Of a stretch of 64,000 nucleotides of DNA, positions 46,927 to 55,942 are shown in pieces; positions within the stretch are counted from its first letter, which is position 1, and every line of letters starts with the position of its first letter. The position numbers and the translations under genes were made by a program. Under the pieces are notes generated by a model. That model was not told the origin of the DNA. It searched no databases and saw nothing but the letters and a program-made list of their open reading frames with translations. Source of the DNA: Thermotoga petrophila RKU-1 (GTDB lineage Bacteria; Thermotogota; Thermotogae; Thermotogales; Thermotogaceae); NCBI RefSeq assembly GCF_000016785.1, contig NC_009486.1, forward strand, positions 992,001 to 1,056,000. The letters are read 5' to 3'.

Positions 46927-47807
46927 CAGATTTCAACCTCCGTTTCCAGCTCCACACCGTATTTCTCTTTCACCTTTTTTCTCACAAACTCGATGAGTTT
47001 CATCACGTCATCGAAAGTGGCATTCCCTGCGTTCACAATGAATCCCGCGTGTTTTTCCGATATCTGAGCCCCTCCAATTCTGTAGCCCTTCAAACCTAAG
47101 GATTCTATGGCCTTTCCCACGTAGAAATCCTCTCTTGGCCTTTTGAACACACTTCCCGCACTTGGAAGATCGAGGGGTTGTTTCTCCAAACGCCTCTTTA
47201 TATAATCGTCCATCTTCGCTTTTATGACTTCTTTCTTTTCTCTTTTGAAACTCATCATCACACGTGTTATGATCGATTTCTCTCTTTTAAATGTACTGTC
47301 TCTGTAGCCGAAAAAAATCTCGTTCTTCGAAAGCCAGGTCCTTTTTCCATCTCTTAGAACCTCGACCGCTTCGACGAACTCCCCGATCTCTCCTCCGTAC
47401 GCTCCCGCGTTCATATAGATGGCTCCGCCCACGCTCCCCGGTATCCCGTACGCGAACTCCAGTCCTCCAAGCTCCGCTTCCATCAAAAATAGACAGAGTC
47501 TTTTCAGGGGAGTTCCACTTTCCACCAGTACCTTTTCTCCCTTTATTTCAATTTGATTCAGTCTTTCTGTTTTCACCACTGCGATGTCCAGATCGTCATC
47601 TTGAACCAGAAGATTCGTACCAAGTCCCATCATTTGAAACGGGACATCCCCCAGAACATTGATGGCTCGCTCCAGGGAAAAAACATCGTTTGGAAGGACA
47701 AGATATTTCACCCTTCCTCCGATTTTTATGCTGGTGTGGCAGGAAAGCTTTTCGAACATTCGCACGTCACAGCCTGTTTTGTAAAGGGATTCAAAGAGTT
47801 TGTCCAA
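46905..47807 (-). CDS. murB: UDP-N-acetylenolpyruvoylglucosamine reductase
   Basis: The 300-residue protein has the FAD-binding fold (HTSIKIGGRVKYLVLP, GLGTNLLVQD), GIPGSVGGAIYMNAGAYGGE, the YRDSTF segment, and SAGSVFKRP with the catalytic Ser. It makes UDP-MurNAc for peptidoglycan. A TTG start at 47807 follows AAGGAGGG. It heads the 12-gene leftward operon. Confidence 0.96.
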   Translation of the reverse strand: MDKLFESLYKTGCDVRMFEKLSCHTSIKIGGRVKYLVLPNDVFSLERAINVLGDVPFQMMGLGTNLLVQDDDLDIAVVKTERLNQIEIKGEKVLVESGTPLKRLCLFLMEAELGGLEFAYGIPGSVGGAIYMNAGAYGGEIGEFVEAVEVLRDGKRTWLSKNEIFFGYRDSTFKREKSIITRVMMSFKREKKEVIKAKMDDYIKRRLEKQPLDLPSAGSVFKRPREDFYVGKAIESLGLKGYRIGGAQISEKHAGFIVNAGNATFDDVMKLIEFVRKKVKEKYGVELETEVEIWWNGRRW

Positions 47808-47859
47808 AGATATCCCTCCTTAAACTCTATAGTATAATTTCAAACTGGGAGGTGTTGAC

Positions 47860-48891
47860 TTGAAAAATCTACTCGATCTTTCTTACGAAGAACTGATAAC
47901 CGAGATCACGAACCTGGGTCTCGAACGATACAGGGCAGATCAAATTCTGGACTGGATATTCAACAAAAAAGTGAACAACTTCGACGAGATGACAAACCTT
48001 TCGAAAAAGCACCGTGCTCTTTTGAAAGAGCACTTTTCTATTCCCTTCTTGAAACTCCTCGACAAGAAGGTTTCCAGAATAGATGGTACCACCAAATTCC
48101 TCTGGGAACTCGAAGATGGAAATACGATAGAATCTGTGATGCTTTTCCATCCAGACAGAATAACGGCCTGCATCTCAACCCAGGTTGGATGTCCTGTGAA
48201 GTGTATTTTCTGTGCCACAGGAATGAGTGGATTTGTGAGGAATCTCACCACAGGAGAAATCGTAGCACAGATCCTTTCCATGGAAAAAGAAGAGAAGAAA
48301 AAAATAGGAAACGTTGTGTACATGGGAATGGGAGAACCTCTTCTGAACTACGAAAACACGATAAAAAGCATAAGAACACTGAACCACAAAAAGATGGGAA
48401 ACATTGGTATCAGGAGGATCACGATTTCGACAGTTGGAATCCCTGATAGAATAATTCAGCTGGCCGAAGAAGGGCTCGACGTGAAACTCGCTCTTTCACT
48501 CCATGCCCCAACAAATTTCAAGAGAGATCAGCTCGTTCCTTTGAACAAGAAGTACTCCATCGAAGAGATCTTGAATGCGGTGAAGATCTATCAGAAAAAG
48601 ACGGGAAACCGTGTAACAATAGAGTACGTACTCATAAAGGGCATGAACGATGAGATAAGCGACGCAAAGAAGCTGGCTGAAATCCTGAAAAACATGAAGG
48701 TCTTCGTGAATTTGATCCCTGTGAATCCAACGGTGGAAGATCTGAAAAAACCATCGCGGGAACGACTGTTGACCTTCAAGAGGATATTACTGGAAAGCGG
48801 AATCGAAGCAGAAATCAGACGAGAAAAAGGTGCCGACATTGAGGCAGCCTGCGGTCAGTTGAGGTTGAAGAGAATAAAGTCAACATCATGA
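47860..48891 (+). CDS. rlmN: Dual-specificity RNA methyltransferase RlmN
   Basis: The 343-residue radical SAM protein has the CX3CX2C cluster motif in CPVKCIFCATG, the GMGEPLLNY segment, and the C-terminal catalytic Cys in AACGQL. It makes 2-methyladenosine in 23S rRNA and tRNA. A TTG start at 47860 follows GGGAGGTG. A TATAAT at 47833 may be its -10, without a clear -35. Heads a four-gene operon with ATGA overlaps. Confidence 0.95.
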   Translation: MKNLLDLSYEELITEITNLGLERYRADQILDWIFNKKVNNFDEMTNLSKKHRALLKEHFSIPFLKLLDKKVSRIDGTTKFLWELEDGNTIESVMLFHPDRITACISTQVGCPVKCIFCATGMSGFVRNLTTGEIVAQILSMEKEEKKKIGNVVYMGMGEPLLNYENTIKSIRTLNHKKMGNIGIRRITISTVGIPDRIIQLAEEGLDVKLALSLHAPTNFKRDQLVPLNKKYSIEEILNAVKIYQKKTGNRVTIEYVLIKGMNDEISDAKKLAEILKNMKVFVNLIPVNPTVEDLKKPSRERLLTFKRILLESGIEAEIRREKGADIEAACGQLRLKRIKSTS

Positions 48892-49502
48892 GAGTGTTTC
48901 TTGGAATAGTAACCGGCATCGTGGTTGGTGGGCTTTTCTTTTTGTTCGCAATGAAGCTTTATCAAAGTCAGTACAGCACGGTACCAGATGTTATCGGGCT
49001 TATCGGGATAGAAGCGTGTGAAAGACTGAGGACATCTGGGTTGTTTTGTGATGCGTCTTCTACTGAAACAGTAGTGGACACTTACCCCTGGGTTGGTTCA
49101 CGAGTGAAAAAGGGAAGAACGGTAAACCTTTACTATGAAAATCCCCAGAAAAGAACCGTGCCTCGTCTTTCACAGTTGAATCTCTCGGTCGCAGAAGAGA
49201 TCCTGAAGAGACTCGGATGGAATTACGAAACTGTTTACTTTCCTTTTGGCATTGAAAAAGACAGGATTCTTGCAACCTATCCGGAAGATGGGCAGGTCTA
49301 CAACGGAAAACTAATTCTTCTGATCGATACAGGTGAAAGAGAAAGCTATTTTCTGGTGGAAAATTTTGTGGGTAAAAAAGCGGATGAACTGAAGGACGAT
49401 CCCCGTGTTTTACTGTTTGGAACGGGTGATACGGTGGTGGCGCAGTATCCTCCAGAAGGCTCCATAGCAACGGAAGTTATTCTCATCCTTGGGGAGGAAT
49501 GA
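48888..49502 (+). CDS. Membrane-anchored PASTA-domain protein without kinase
   Basis: The 204-residue protein has one N-terminal helix (VFLGIVTGIVVGGLFFLFAM) and about three PASTA repeats (VPDVIGLIGIEACERLRTSG, VPRLSQLNLSVAEEILKRLG, FVGKKADELKDDPRVL). PASTA repeats usually follow a Ser/Thr kinase (PrkC/PknB) or penicillin-binding protein; here only the extracellular part is encoded. It lies between rlmN and rsgA, where Firmicutes have prpC-prkC-rsgA, so it probably derives from that cluster. Confidence 0.85.
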   Translation: MRVFLGIVTGIVVGGLFFLFAMKLYQSQYSTVPDVIGLIGIEACERLRTSGLFCDASSTETVVDTYPWVGSRVKKGRTVNLYYENPQKRTVPRLSQLNLSVAEEILKRLGWNYETVYFPFGIEKDRILATYPEDGQVYNGKLILLIDTGERESYFLVENFVGKKADELKDDPRVLLFGTGDTVVAQYPPEGSIATEVILILGEE

Positions 49503-50386
49503 GTTTGAGAAGAAGAGGAATAGTGGTGAGTTTTCACTCGAACATGGTAACGGTTGAAGACGAGGAAACCGGTGAAAGAATCCTCTGCAAACTGAGAGGA
49601 AAATTCCGTCTGCAGAACCTCAAGATATACGTTGGAGACAGGGTGGAGTACACACCGGATGAAACAGGATCCGGAGTCATAGAGAACGTGCTGCACAGAA
49701 AAAATCTGCTCACCAAACCTCACGTTGCAAATGTGGACCAGGTGATCCTTGTGGTGACAGTGAAAATGCCGGAAACTTCGACCTACATAATCGATAAATT
49801 TCTTGTTCTCGCCGAAAAAAACGAACTGGAAACGGTGATGGTCTTCAACAAGATGGACCTCTACGACGAGGCCGACCTGAAGAAAGTGAGAGAACTGGAA
49901 GAGATCTATTCTGAACTCTATCCAATCGTTAAAACCAGTGCGAAAACTGGAATGGGGATTGAGGAGCTCAAGGAATATCTGAAGGGAAAGATCAGCACAA
50001 TGGCCGGACTCTCCGGAGTTGGAAAAAGTAGCTTGCTCAACGCCATAAATCCGGGCTTGAAGCTTCGCGTGAGCGAAGTTTCAGAGAAACTCCAGAGAGG
50101 AAGACATACCACAACAACTGCCCAGCTCTTGAAATTCGATTTCGGTGGTTATGTGGTCGATACTCCGGGCTTCGCAAATCTGGAGATCAGCGACATAGAA
50201 CCCGAGGAACTGAAAAACTACTTCAAGGAATTTGGAGACAAACAGTGTTTCTTCTCAGATTGCAACCACGTGGATGAACCGGATTGTGGAGTGAAAGAAG
50301 CCGTGGAGAACGGAGAAATCGCAGAGAGTCGATACGAGAATTACGTGAAGATGTTTTACGAGCTTCTGGGAAGGAGGAAAAAGTAA
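49499..50386 (+). CDS. rsgA: Ribosome small subunit-dependent GTPase A
   Basis: The 295-residue length equals T. maritima YjeQ. It has an N-terminal OB fold, a circularly permuted GTPase order (G4 NKMD before G1 GLSGVGKSS and G3 DTPG) and a zinc motif with CFFSDCNHVDEPDCG. It assists 30S maturation. ATGA overlap with the PASTA gene and TAATG coupling to rpe. Confidence 0.97.
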   Translation: MSLRRRGIVVSFHSNMVTVEDEETGERILCKLRGKFRLQNLKIYVGDRVEYTPDETGSGVIENVLHRKNLLTKPHVANVDQVILVVTVKMPETSTYIIDKFLVLAEKNELETVMVFNKMDLYDEADLKKVRELEEIYSELYPIVKTSAKTGMGIEELKEYLKGKISTMAGLSGVGKSSLLNAINPGLKLRVSEVSEKLQRGRHTTTTAQLLKFDFGGYVVDTPGFANLEISDIEPEELKNYFKEFGDKQCFFSDCNHVDEPDCGVKEAVENGEIAESRYENYVKMFYELLGRRKK

Positions 50387-51048
50387 TGGCGAAAATAGCA
50401 GCTTCAATTCTCGCATGTGACCTTGCAAGACTGGCCGATGAAGTGAAAAGAGTGGAGGAGCACGTGGATATGATCCATTTCGATGTCATGGATGGTCACT
50501 TTGTTCCAAACATTTCCTTTGGACTTCCCGTTCTGAAAGCCCTCAGGAAAGAAACAAAACTTCCCATAAGTGTACATCTGATGATCACCAATCCCGAAGA
50601 TTACATCGACCGCTTCATAGAAGAAGGCGCAGATATGGTTGCCATCCATTACGAATCGACCTTTCATCTCCACAGGTTGGTCCATCGTGTTAAAGACCTT
50701 GGAGCACAGGCCTTTGTTGCCATAAATCCGCATACCCCCATCAATCTTCTTTCAGAGATCATAACCGACGTCGATGGTGTACTGGTGATGAGCGTCAATC
50801 CCGGTTTCTCTGGTCAGAGGTTCATAGCAAGGAGTCTTGAGAAAATAAGAAACCTGAGAAAGATGGTGAAAGAACTGGGACTGGAAACGGAAATCATGGT
50901 CGACGGCGGTGTAAACGAAGAGAACGCATCGATACTGGTTAAAAACGGTGCGACGATCCTTGTGATGGGATACGGTATCTTCAGAAACGACAATTACGTT
51001 GAACTGATAAAGAGCATCAAACAGGAAAGAGAGGAATCTGCTGACTGA
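50386..51048 (+). CDS. rpe: Ribulose-phosphate 3-epimerase
   Basis: The ATG at 50386 (shares one base with the rsgA stop) follows AAGGAGG and gives 220 residues. TIM-barrel motifs are SILACD, HFDVMDGHFVPN (metal His/Asp), HLMI, MSVNPGFSGQ and VDGGV. It interconverts ribulose-5-P and xylulose-5-P. Its end overlaps the convergent mutS end by 32 bases. Confidence 0.97.
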   Translation: MAKIAASILACDLARLADEVKRVEEHVDMIHFDVMDGHFVPNISFGLPVLKALRKETKLPISVHLMITNPEDYIDRFIEEGADMVAIHYESTFHLHRLVHRVKDLGAQAFVAINPHTPINLLSEIITDVDGVLVMSVNPGFSGQRFIARSLEKIRNLRKMVKELGLETEIMVDGGVNEENASILVKNGATILVMGYGIFRNDNYVELIKSIKQEREESAD

Positions 51049-53398
51049 ATCTGTTCGATTTTCCGTTTTTCTTCGTGTTGTTTTTAAAATTCCTCTCCAG
51101 AATTTCATAAGCTCTGTTTATGACCCTGTCGGGGATACCCGCTATCTTTGCGACCTCTATTCCGTAACTTCTGTCTGCCACACCGTCCACCACCTTGTGG
51201 GTGAATATCACGTTTTTGCCTTCTTCTTTTACCAGAATGGTTTTGTTCTGGACCTGCGGAAAGTGTTTTTCGAGTTCGGTGAGTTCTGTGAAGTGAGTGG
51301 CAAACAGCACCTTACATCCTCTCTTTATGAGTTCCTCTGAGATTGCCCAGGCTATGCTGACGCCGTCCTGGGTGCTCGTACCTCTTCCCACCTCGTCCAA
51401 GAGAACCAGGCTCTTTTCCGTTGATTTCAGCAGGATGAGTGCCATCTCGTTCATCTCGACAAGGAACGTACTTCTACCACCAGCGAGATCGTCTCTGGCA
51501 CCCATTCGCGTGAAAATCCTGTCGAACACGGGAAGAATCGCCTTCTGCGCCGGCACAAACGATCCTATCTGCGCCATGAGGGATATGAGACCCACCTGTC
51601 TGATGAAAGTGGACTTCCCGCTCATGTTGGGACCCGTTATTACCACAAACCTTCTCTCGTTGTCCATGTAAATATCGTTTTCAACAAAATTCTGTGTGAA
51701 CCTTTCAACGATCGGGTGTCTTCCCCCCTTGATCTCCAGCCTTCCTTCCGAAAAGATGGGTTTTGTGTAACTGTACAGGATAGCATCGTAAGCCAACGTC
51801 GAAAGCACATCGATCTTTGCCAGTTCCTCCGAGATTTTGAGGAGAATCTCCTTGTGCTTTTTCACCTCTTCGCATACGTTTTTGAAGAGTTCCTTTTCCA
51901 GTTCTTCTATTCTCTCCTTAGCGGCCATTATCTTTGTCTCGAACTCCTTCAATTCTGGTGTGATGAATCTTTCAGAATTGACGAGTGTCTGTTTTCTTTC
52001 GTAATCATCGGGAATCTTGTCCAGATTCGCCTTCGTCACCTCTATGTAGTAACCAAAGACCTGGTTGTATCCAACCTTCAACTTTTGGATACCAGTTCTT
52101 TTTCTCTCCTTCTCTTCGAACTCTTTGAGTCTCTCTTCGGCATGTTCCAAAAGATCCCTGTACTCGTCGAGTTCGGGTGAGAATCCTCTCTTTATAACTT
52201 TTCCCTCACCAGGGCTTCCCGCCGGGTCATCTTCAACGGCTCTTTGAAGCAGGTCAAGCAGTCTTTCCGGGAAGGCGAGGTTCTTGAACACACCGAAGGT
52301 TGAAAGAATTTCGTTCAGTTTCGGGATGATCTCCAGCGTCTCTCTGAGTGCCACCAGATCCCTGGGAACGGACCTGTTGTATTCCACCCGCGAAACGATC
52401 CGCTCCACATCCCTCACGTTCGAAAGAAGATCCCTCAACTCTTCCAGGTTCATTCTGTCACTCACCAGTTTTTCCACAGTCTCGAGCCTTTCTTCGATCT
52501 GTTTCCTATCGACCAGGGGGTGAAGAATCCATTTTTTCAGAAGTCGAGCTCCCATGGGGGTTTCCGTGTTGTTCAGCACATCGAAGAGGTTCTTTCCCCT
52601 GTCACCGGGGATCAACGAAAGATTTTCCACCGTCGCGGAATCGAGTATCATGTAATCTCTCTGGGAGATGAGAAGAGGAGGTTTCAGATTCAGTTCTTCC
52701 GTGATCATCGTGTACTTGACATACTTTATCAGCGCCGCAAGGGTCTTCAATGCAAGGGATGAGAGCTCGAAATGATGAATGTCTTTCAGATTGTAGGCTT
52801 TCTCCACTTCTTCCAGATCGGAGAAATACCACTCACTTATGGATTCTGTGTAAACACCCGGAAAGCGTTCTTTCAATGAAGGTTTCAAGTGATCTGGACA
52901 AACGATCTGGGAAATGGAGTAATTCTTCAGCAGATCCATCGTTTCCTGTTCGTCTGAACTTTCGTGAACCAGGACCTCACCTGTCGAGACATCGCAGAAG
53001 ATCGTACAGTACTGTCCTTTCTCTTCTGAGACAACGGCCATGTAGTTGTTCGTTTCACTGAGAAACTCATCTTCTAAGATGGACCCAGGGGTGACAACGC
53101 GTGTGACTTCCCTTCTGATCAGCTTCTTCGACTTCGAAGGTTCCTCCATCTGGTCACAGATCGCCACCTTGTATCCCGCTTCGACGAGCTTTTTCAGGTA
53201 GGAGTTCAACGCGTGGTATGGAATACCTGCCATGGGGGCATCCTGTCTTCTCGTGAGGACTATGTTCAAAACCTTTGAAACGATCTTCGCGTCTTCGAAA
53301 AACGCCTCGTAGAAATCTCCCAGACGAAACAGCAGAATGGAATCTTTGTACTGTTCTTTTATTCTCAGGTACTGTTCCATGAGGGGAGTTACCTTCAC
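51017..53398 (-). CDS. mutS: DNA mismatch repair protein MutS
   Basis: The 793-residue protein has the mismatch-binding motif GDFYEAF near residue 28, a Walker A GPNMSGKSTFIRQ, Walker B LVLLDEVGRGTST, and the C-terminal helix-turn-helix end. Start is GTG at 53398, overlapping the GNAT gene stop (GTGA). No mutL lies in the window. Confidence 0.97.
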   Translation of the reverse strand: MKVTPLMEQYLRIKEQYKDSILLFRLGDFYEAFFEDAKIVSKVLNIVLTRRQDAPMAGIPYHALNSYLKKLVEAGYKVAICDQMEEPSKSKKLIRREVTRVVTPGSILEDEFLSETNNYMAVVSEEKGQYCTIFCDVSTGEVLVHESSDEQETMDLLKNYSISQIVCPDHLKPSLKERFPGVYTESISEWYFSDLEEVEKAYNLKDIHHFELSSLALKTLAALIKYVKYTMITEELNLKPPLLISQRDYMILDSATVENLSLIPGDRGKNLFDVLNNTETPMGARLLKKWILHPLVDRKQIEERLETVEKLVSDRMNLEELRDLLSNVRDVERIVSRVEYNRSVPRDLVALRETLEIIPKLNEILSTFGVFKNLAFPERLLDLLQRAVEDDPAGSPGEGKVIKRGFSPELDEYRDLLEHAEERLKEFEEKERKRTGIQKLKVGYNQVFGYYIEVTKANLDKIPDDYERKQTLVNSERFITPELKEFETKIMAAKERIEELEKELFKNVCEEVKKHKEILLKISEELAKIDVLSTLAYDAILYSYTKPIFSEGRLEIKGGRHPIVERFTQNFVENDIYMDNERRFVVITGPNMSGKSTFIRQVGLISLMAQIGSFVPAQKAILPVFDRIFTRMGARDDLAGGRSTFLVEMNEMALILLKSTEKSLVLLDEVGRGTSTQDGVSIAWAISEELIKRGCKVLFATHFTELTELEKHFPQVQNKTILVKEEGKNVIFTHKVVDGVADRSYGIEVAKIAGIPDRVINRAYEILERNFKNNTKKNGKSNRFSQQIPLFPV

Positions 53399-53829
53399 CG
53401 TTTCACCACCTTCACCATCCTCACGTGTGGAATGTTCGCTTCATAGAAGGGCTCTCCTTCCGCTCTGTAACCGAGCCTCTCGTAGAACTCTCTCACCTGG
53501 ATCTGAGCGTTCAAAACGATCTTTTGAACTCCCTTGGGAAAAAGCTCCCTTTCTATGTTTTCCATGAGGAACCTTCCGTATCCCTTTCCTCTTTCTTCTT
53601 TCAGAATTGCCACGCGTTCTATCTTGAACGTTCCGTCATCGATCTTTCTTATCCTTGCAGTCCCTATGAATTTTCCTTCTTTTTCAAGAAGCACGTGAAC
53701 GCTCGCAGAATCTTTCCCATCGAGTTCTTCTTCCTCGGGGACTCCCTGCTCTTCGACGAAAACCTCCCTTCTGATGTTCAAAGCTTCTCTCAGGAGTTCT
53801 TCGTCGTTCTCAAAAAAGATCACCTTCAT
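53395..53829 (-). CDS. GNAT family N-acetyltransferase
   Basis: The 144-residue protein has the acetyl-CoA motif ERGKGYGRFLM and the FYERLGYRAEGEPFYEANIPH end characteristic of ElaA-like GNATs (IRREVFVEEQGVP at the N-terminus). Substrate unknown. It is the first gene of the mutS unit. Confidence 0.9.
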   Translation of the reverse strand: MKVIFFENDEELLREALNIRREVFVEEQGVPEEEELDGKDSASVHVLLEKEGKFIGTARIRKIDDGTFKIERVAILKEERGKGYGRFLMENIERELFPKGVQKIVLNAQIQVREFYERLGYRAEGEPFYEANIPHVRMVKVVKR

Positions 53830-53893
53830 CTCGAATCACCTCTCAGGATATTTTAACCCCGGGTGATAGAATCTTCAGGAGGAGGTGAAAATT

Positions 53894-55072
53894 ATGAGAA
53901 GCTTGTTGTTTCTTTTATTCGCATCGACAACGATCTTTGCAGCACCCGTTCTCATTCTTTTTCAGGACAGTGCGATCCTCATGGAAAGTTTATCCGTGAG
54001 CGGTACAGAAACCATCTCCGTTCCTCAGGGATGGGACGTGATGGATGTAATCGGAGCAAAAAGCTGGTACGTGGTTTCGGAAAAAGAACCTTCCTGGGAA
54101 GAAATTATAAAAGGAAAAACCGTCAAAGCGGTGGACGAACCTCCCTCACAGTTCGAAGTGATAAGTACTTCTCCTCTCGTTTTGAAAAAAGACACGAAGT
54201 ACTACATCTACAACTCCGCGTTGAAAAAGTGGCTTGTTCTGGAATACGAAGAACCCCAGATCGGTCGGAAACTCGTGATGAACGGGCAGGGAAAGGTAAC
54301 TTTGCTTCTGCGTTCCTCAGGAAGCTGGAACGTCAGGTACTATCTCTTCGAAGATACTCTCACAGGAAACGCCTTTCTATCGGTCTCTGGTGTGGAAAGC
54401 GCGGATGTTTTTTTAATTTCCAGGCCCGCTGGGGAAACTTCCATTTGGAAAGGGATGTACCTCAGCGTTTCGGCCTCAAGAGAAATGCCCGAAGAACACG
54501 AGTCTGAGGAAGTCAAGGTTTATCACCTCGGCAAGTTGAAAGATCTGGACAAATCTCCTGTCGTGAATCTCATAGAAACGAATCTGTCCGACGCTGACGA
54601 GTACTACTCGTACTCTTTTGCAGTGAATGACTCGAGTTTCGATTATCAGAAAACCACCTTCACGAGAAGTTTCAAGACTCCTGTGGATCTTCCGGGAGGC
54701 ACGGTGAGCATATTCTCTAACATTTCCGGTGTGGATATAATGATCGGGGAAACAAGCATCCCCGACACTCCGAAAAACTCCCTTCTGGAGCTTCCCGTAA
54801 CGGACTCCTGGGACGTTCGCGTGAGAGGAGAGATTCTGGACGAAAGAAACTACAAAGACACATACGAATACGAAAGGACTTGGAGAGTGACCGTTCAGAA
54901 CCTGAACGAAACAGAATCGAAGGTGAGAATCAACGTCTACGGAAATATGCTGAGACTGCTCAGATTTTCCATCAAACCGTTGAAAGAAACTTCAGACCAG
55001 CTTGCTTTTGAACTGATCGTTCCGGCCAATTCAGAAAAGGAATTCGAATTCACAATGAGAAGCGGGTGGTGA
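53894..55072 (+). CDS. Exported DUF4139-like protein
   Basis: The ATG at 53894 lies six bases after GGAGGTG. The 392 residues have a signal peptide (MRSLLFLLFASTTIFA) and a strand-rich body. The C-terminal half (PGGTVSIFSN, ELPVTDSWDVRVRG, YEYERTWRVTVQNLNETE, PANSEKEFEF) resembles DUF4139/mucoidy-inhibitor proteins. No enzyme motif. A periplasmic or sheath-associated protein of unknown function. Confidence 0.7.
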   Translation: MRSLLFLLFASTTIFAAPVLILFQDSAILMESLSVSGTETISVPQGWDVMDVIGAKSWYVVSEKEPSWEEIIKGKTVKAVDEPPSQFEVISTSPLVLKKDTKYYIYNSALKKWLVLEYEEPQIGRKLVMNGQGKVTLLLRSSGSWNVRYYLFEDTLTGNAFLSVSGVESADVFLISRPAGETSIWKGMYLSVSASREMPEEHESEEVKVYHLGKLKDLDKSPVVNLIETNLSDADEYYSYSFAVNDSSFDYQKTTFTRSFKTPVDLPGGTVSIFSNISGVDIMIGETSIPDTPKNSLLELPVTDSWDVRVRGEILDERNYKDTYEYERTWRVTVQNLNETESKVRINVYGNMLRLLRFSIKPLKETSDQLAFELIVPANSEKEFEFTMRSGW

Positions 55073-55075
55073 ATA

Positions 55076-55942
55076 TTGGCGAGAGCACTTCTTAGTTTAC
55101 TATTTGTCTCGTTCATCTGGGGATCAACATTCCCCATACAGAAGATCGTACTGGTGGGAGTCTCTCCCACCTTTTATATCGCCGTTAGATTCTTCATCGC
55201 AGCACTGGTTTCTTATTTTCTATTTGGAAAGGGGAACGTCAAGTACGGATCGATCCTTGGAACACTCCTGGGAATTGCCTATACCACACAAACGTGGGGA
55301 CTCACGATCACCACCTCCACGAAGAGCGGTTTCATCACATCGATGTACATCGTTTTCGTTCCGGTCTTTGCGTATCTTCTGGAGAGAGAAATTCCAACGA
55401 TATTCCAGATCGTTTCCTTTTTTGTCGCAAGCCTGGGACTTTACATGATCTCAGGTGGAATCAAAGGCTTCAACTTCGGGGACTTTCTCACCTTGATCTG
55501 TGCGGTGAGCTTTGCCTTGCACGTTGTCCTGATAACGATGTTCTCAAAGCGAGTCAAAGAAGTGGATCTCCTCTTTCCACAGTTTCTGGTAGTGGGGATT
55601 TTGAACCTGATACTGAATGTTTTCTGGAAGAACTGGAACTTCACACTCCCAGCTGTTGGAAGTGCTGTCTTCACCGCTCTTGCGGCCACCATTCTGGCCA
55701 TCTACCTTCAGGCAAAATACCAAAAAGCGCTTGGAAACAACGTGTCTGCGATTGTTTTCCTGGGAGAACCTGTTTTCGCAGCAGTTGTTTCTTATTTCAT
55801 GCTGGGCGAGACGATGGCAGGGAAACAGCTTTTAGGGGCAATCCTCCTTTTGATCTCCATGGTGTTTTCCAGTCTGGAACGTGTTAAAATAGTTCGTGAA
55901 GCGAACCAAAAGGGGAGGGATGAGTGTGAAGATTCTCTTTAA
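55076..55942 (+). CDS. DMT superfamily (EamA) transporter
   Basis: The 288-residue protein has ten hydrophobic helices in two EamA repeats (LLFVSFIWGSTFPIQK; FLGEPVFAAVVSYFMLGE). TTG start at 55076, three bases after the previous stop. It probably exports an amino acid or metabolite. The end overlaps the amidohydrolase start by 17 bases. Confidence 0.9.
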   Translation: MARALLSLLFVSFIWGSTFPIQKIVLVGVSPTFYIAVRFFIAALVSYFLFGKGNVKYGSILGTLLGIAYTTQTWGLTITTSTKSGFITSMYIVFVPVFAYLLEREIPTIFQIVSFFVASLGLYMISGGIKGFNFGDFLTLICAVSFALHVVLITMFSKRVKEVDLLFPQFLVVGILNLILNVFWKNWNFTLPAVGSAVFTALAATILAIYLQAKYQKALGNNVSAIVFLGEPVFAAVVSYFMLGETMAGKQLLGAILLLISMVFSSLERVKIVREANQKGRDECEDSL

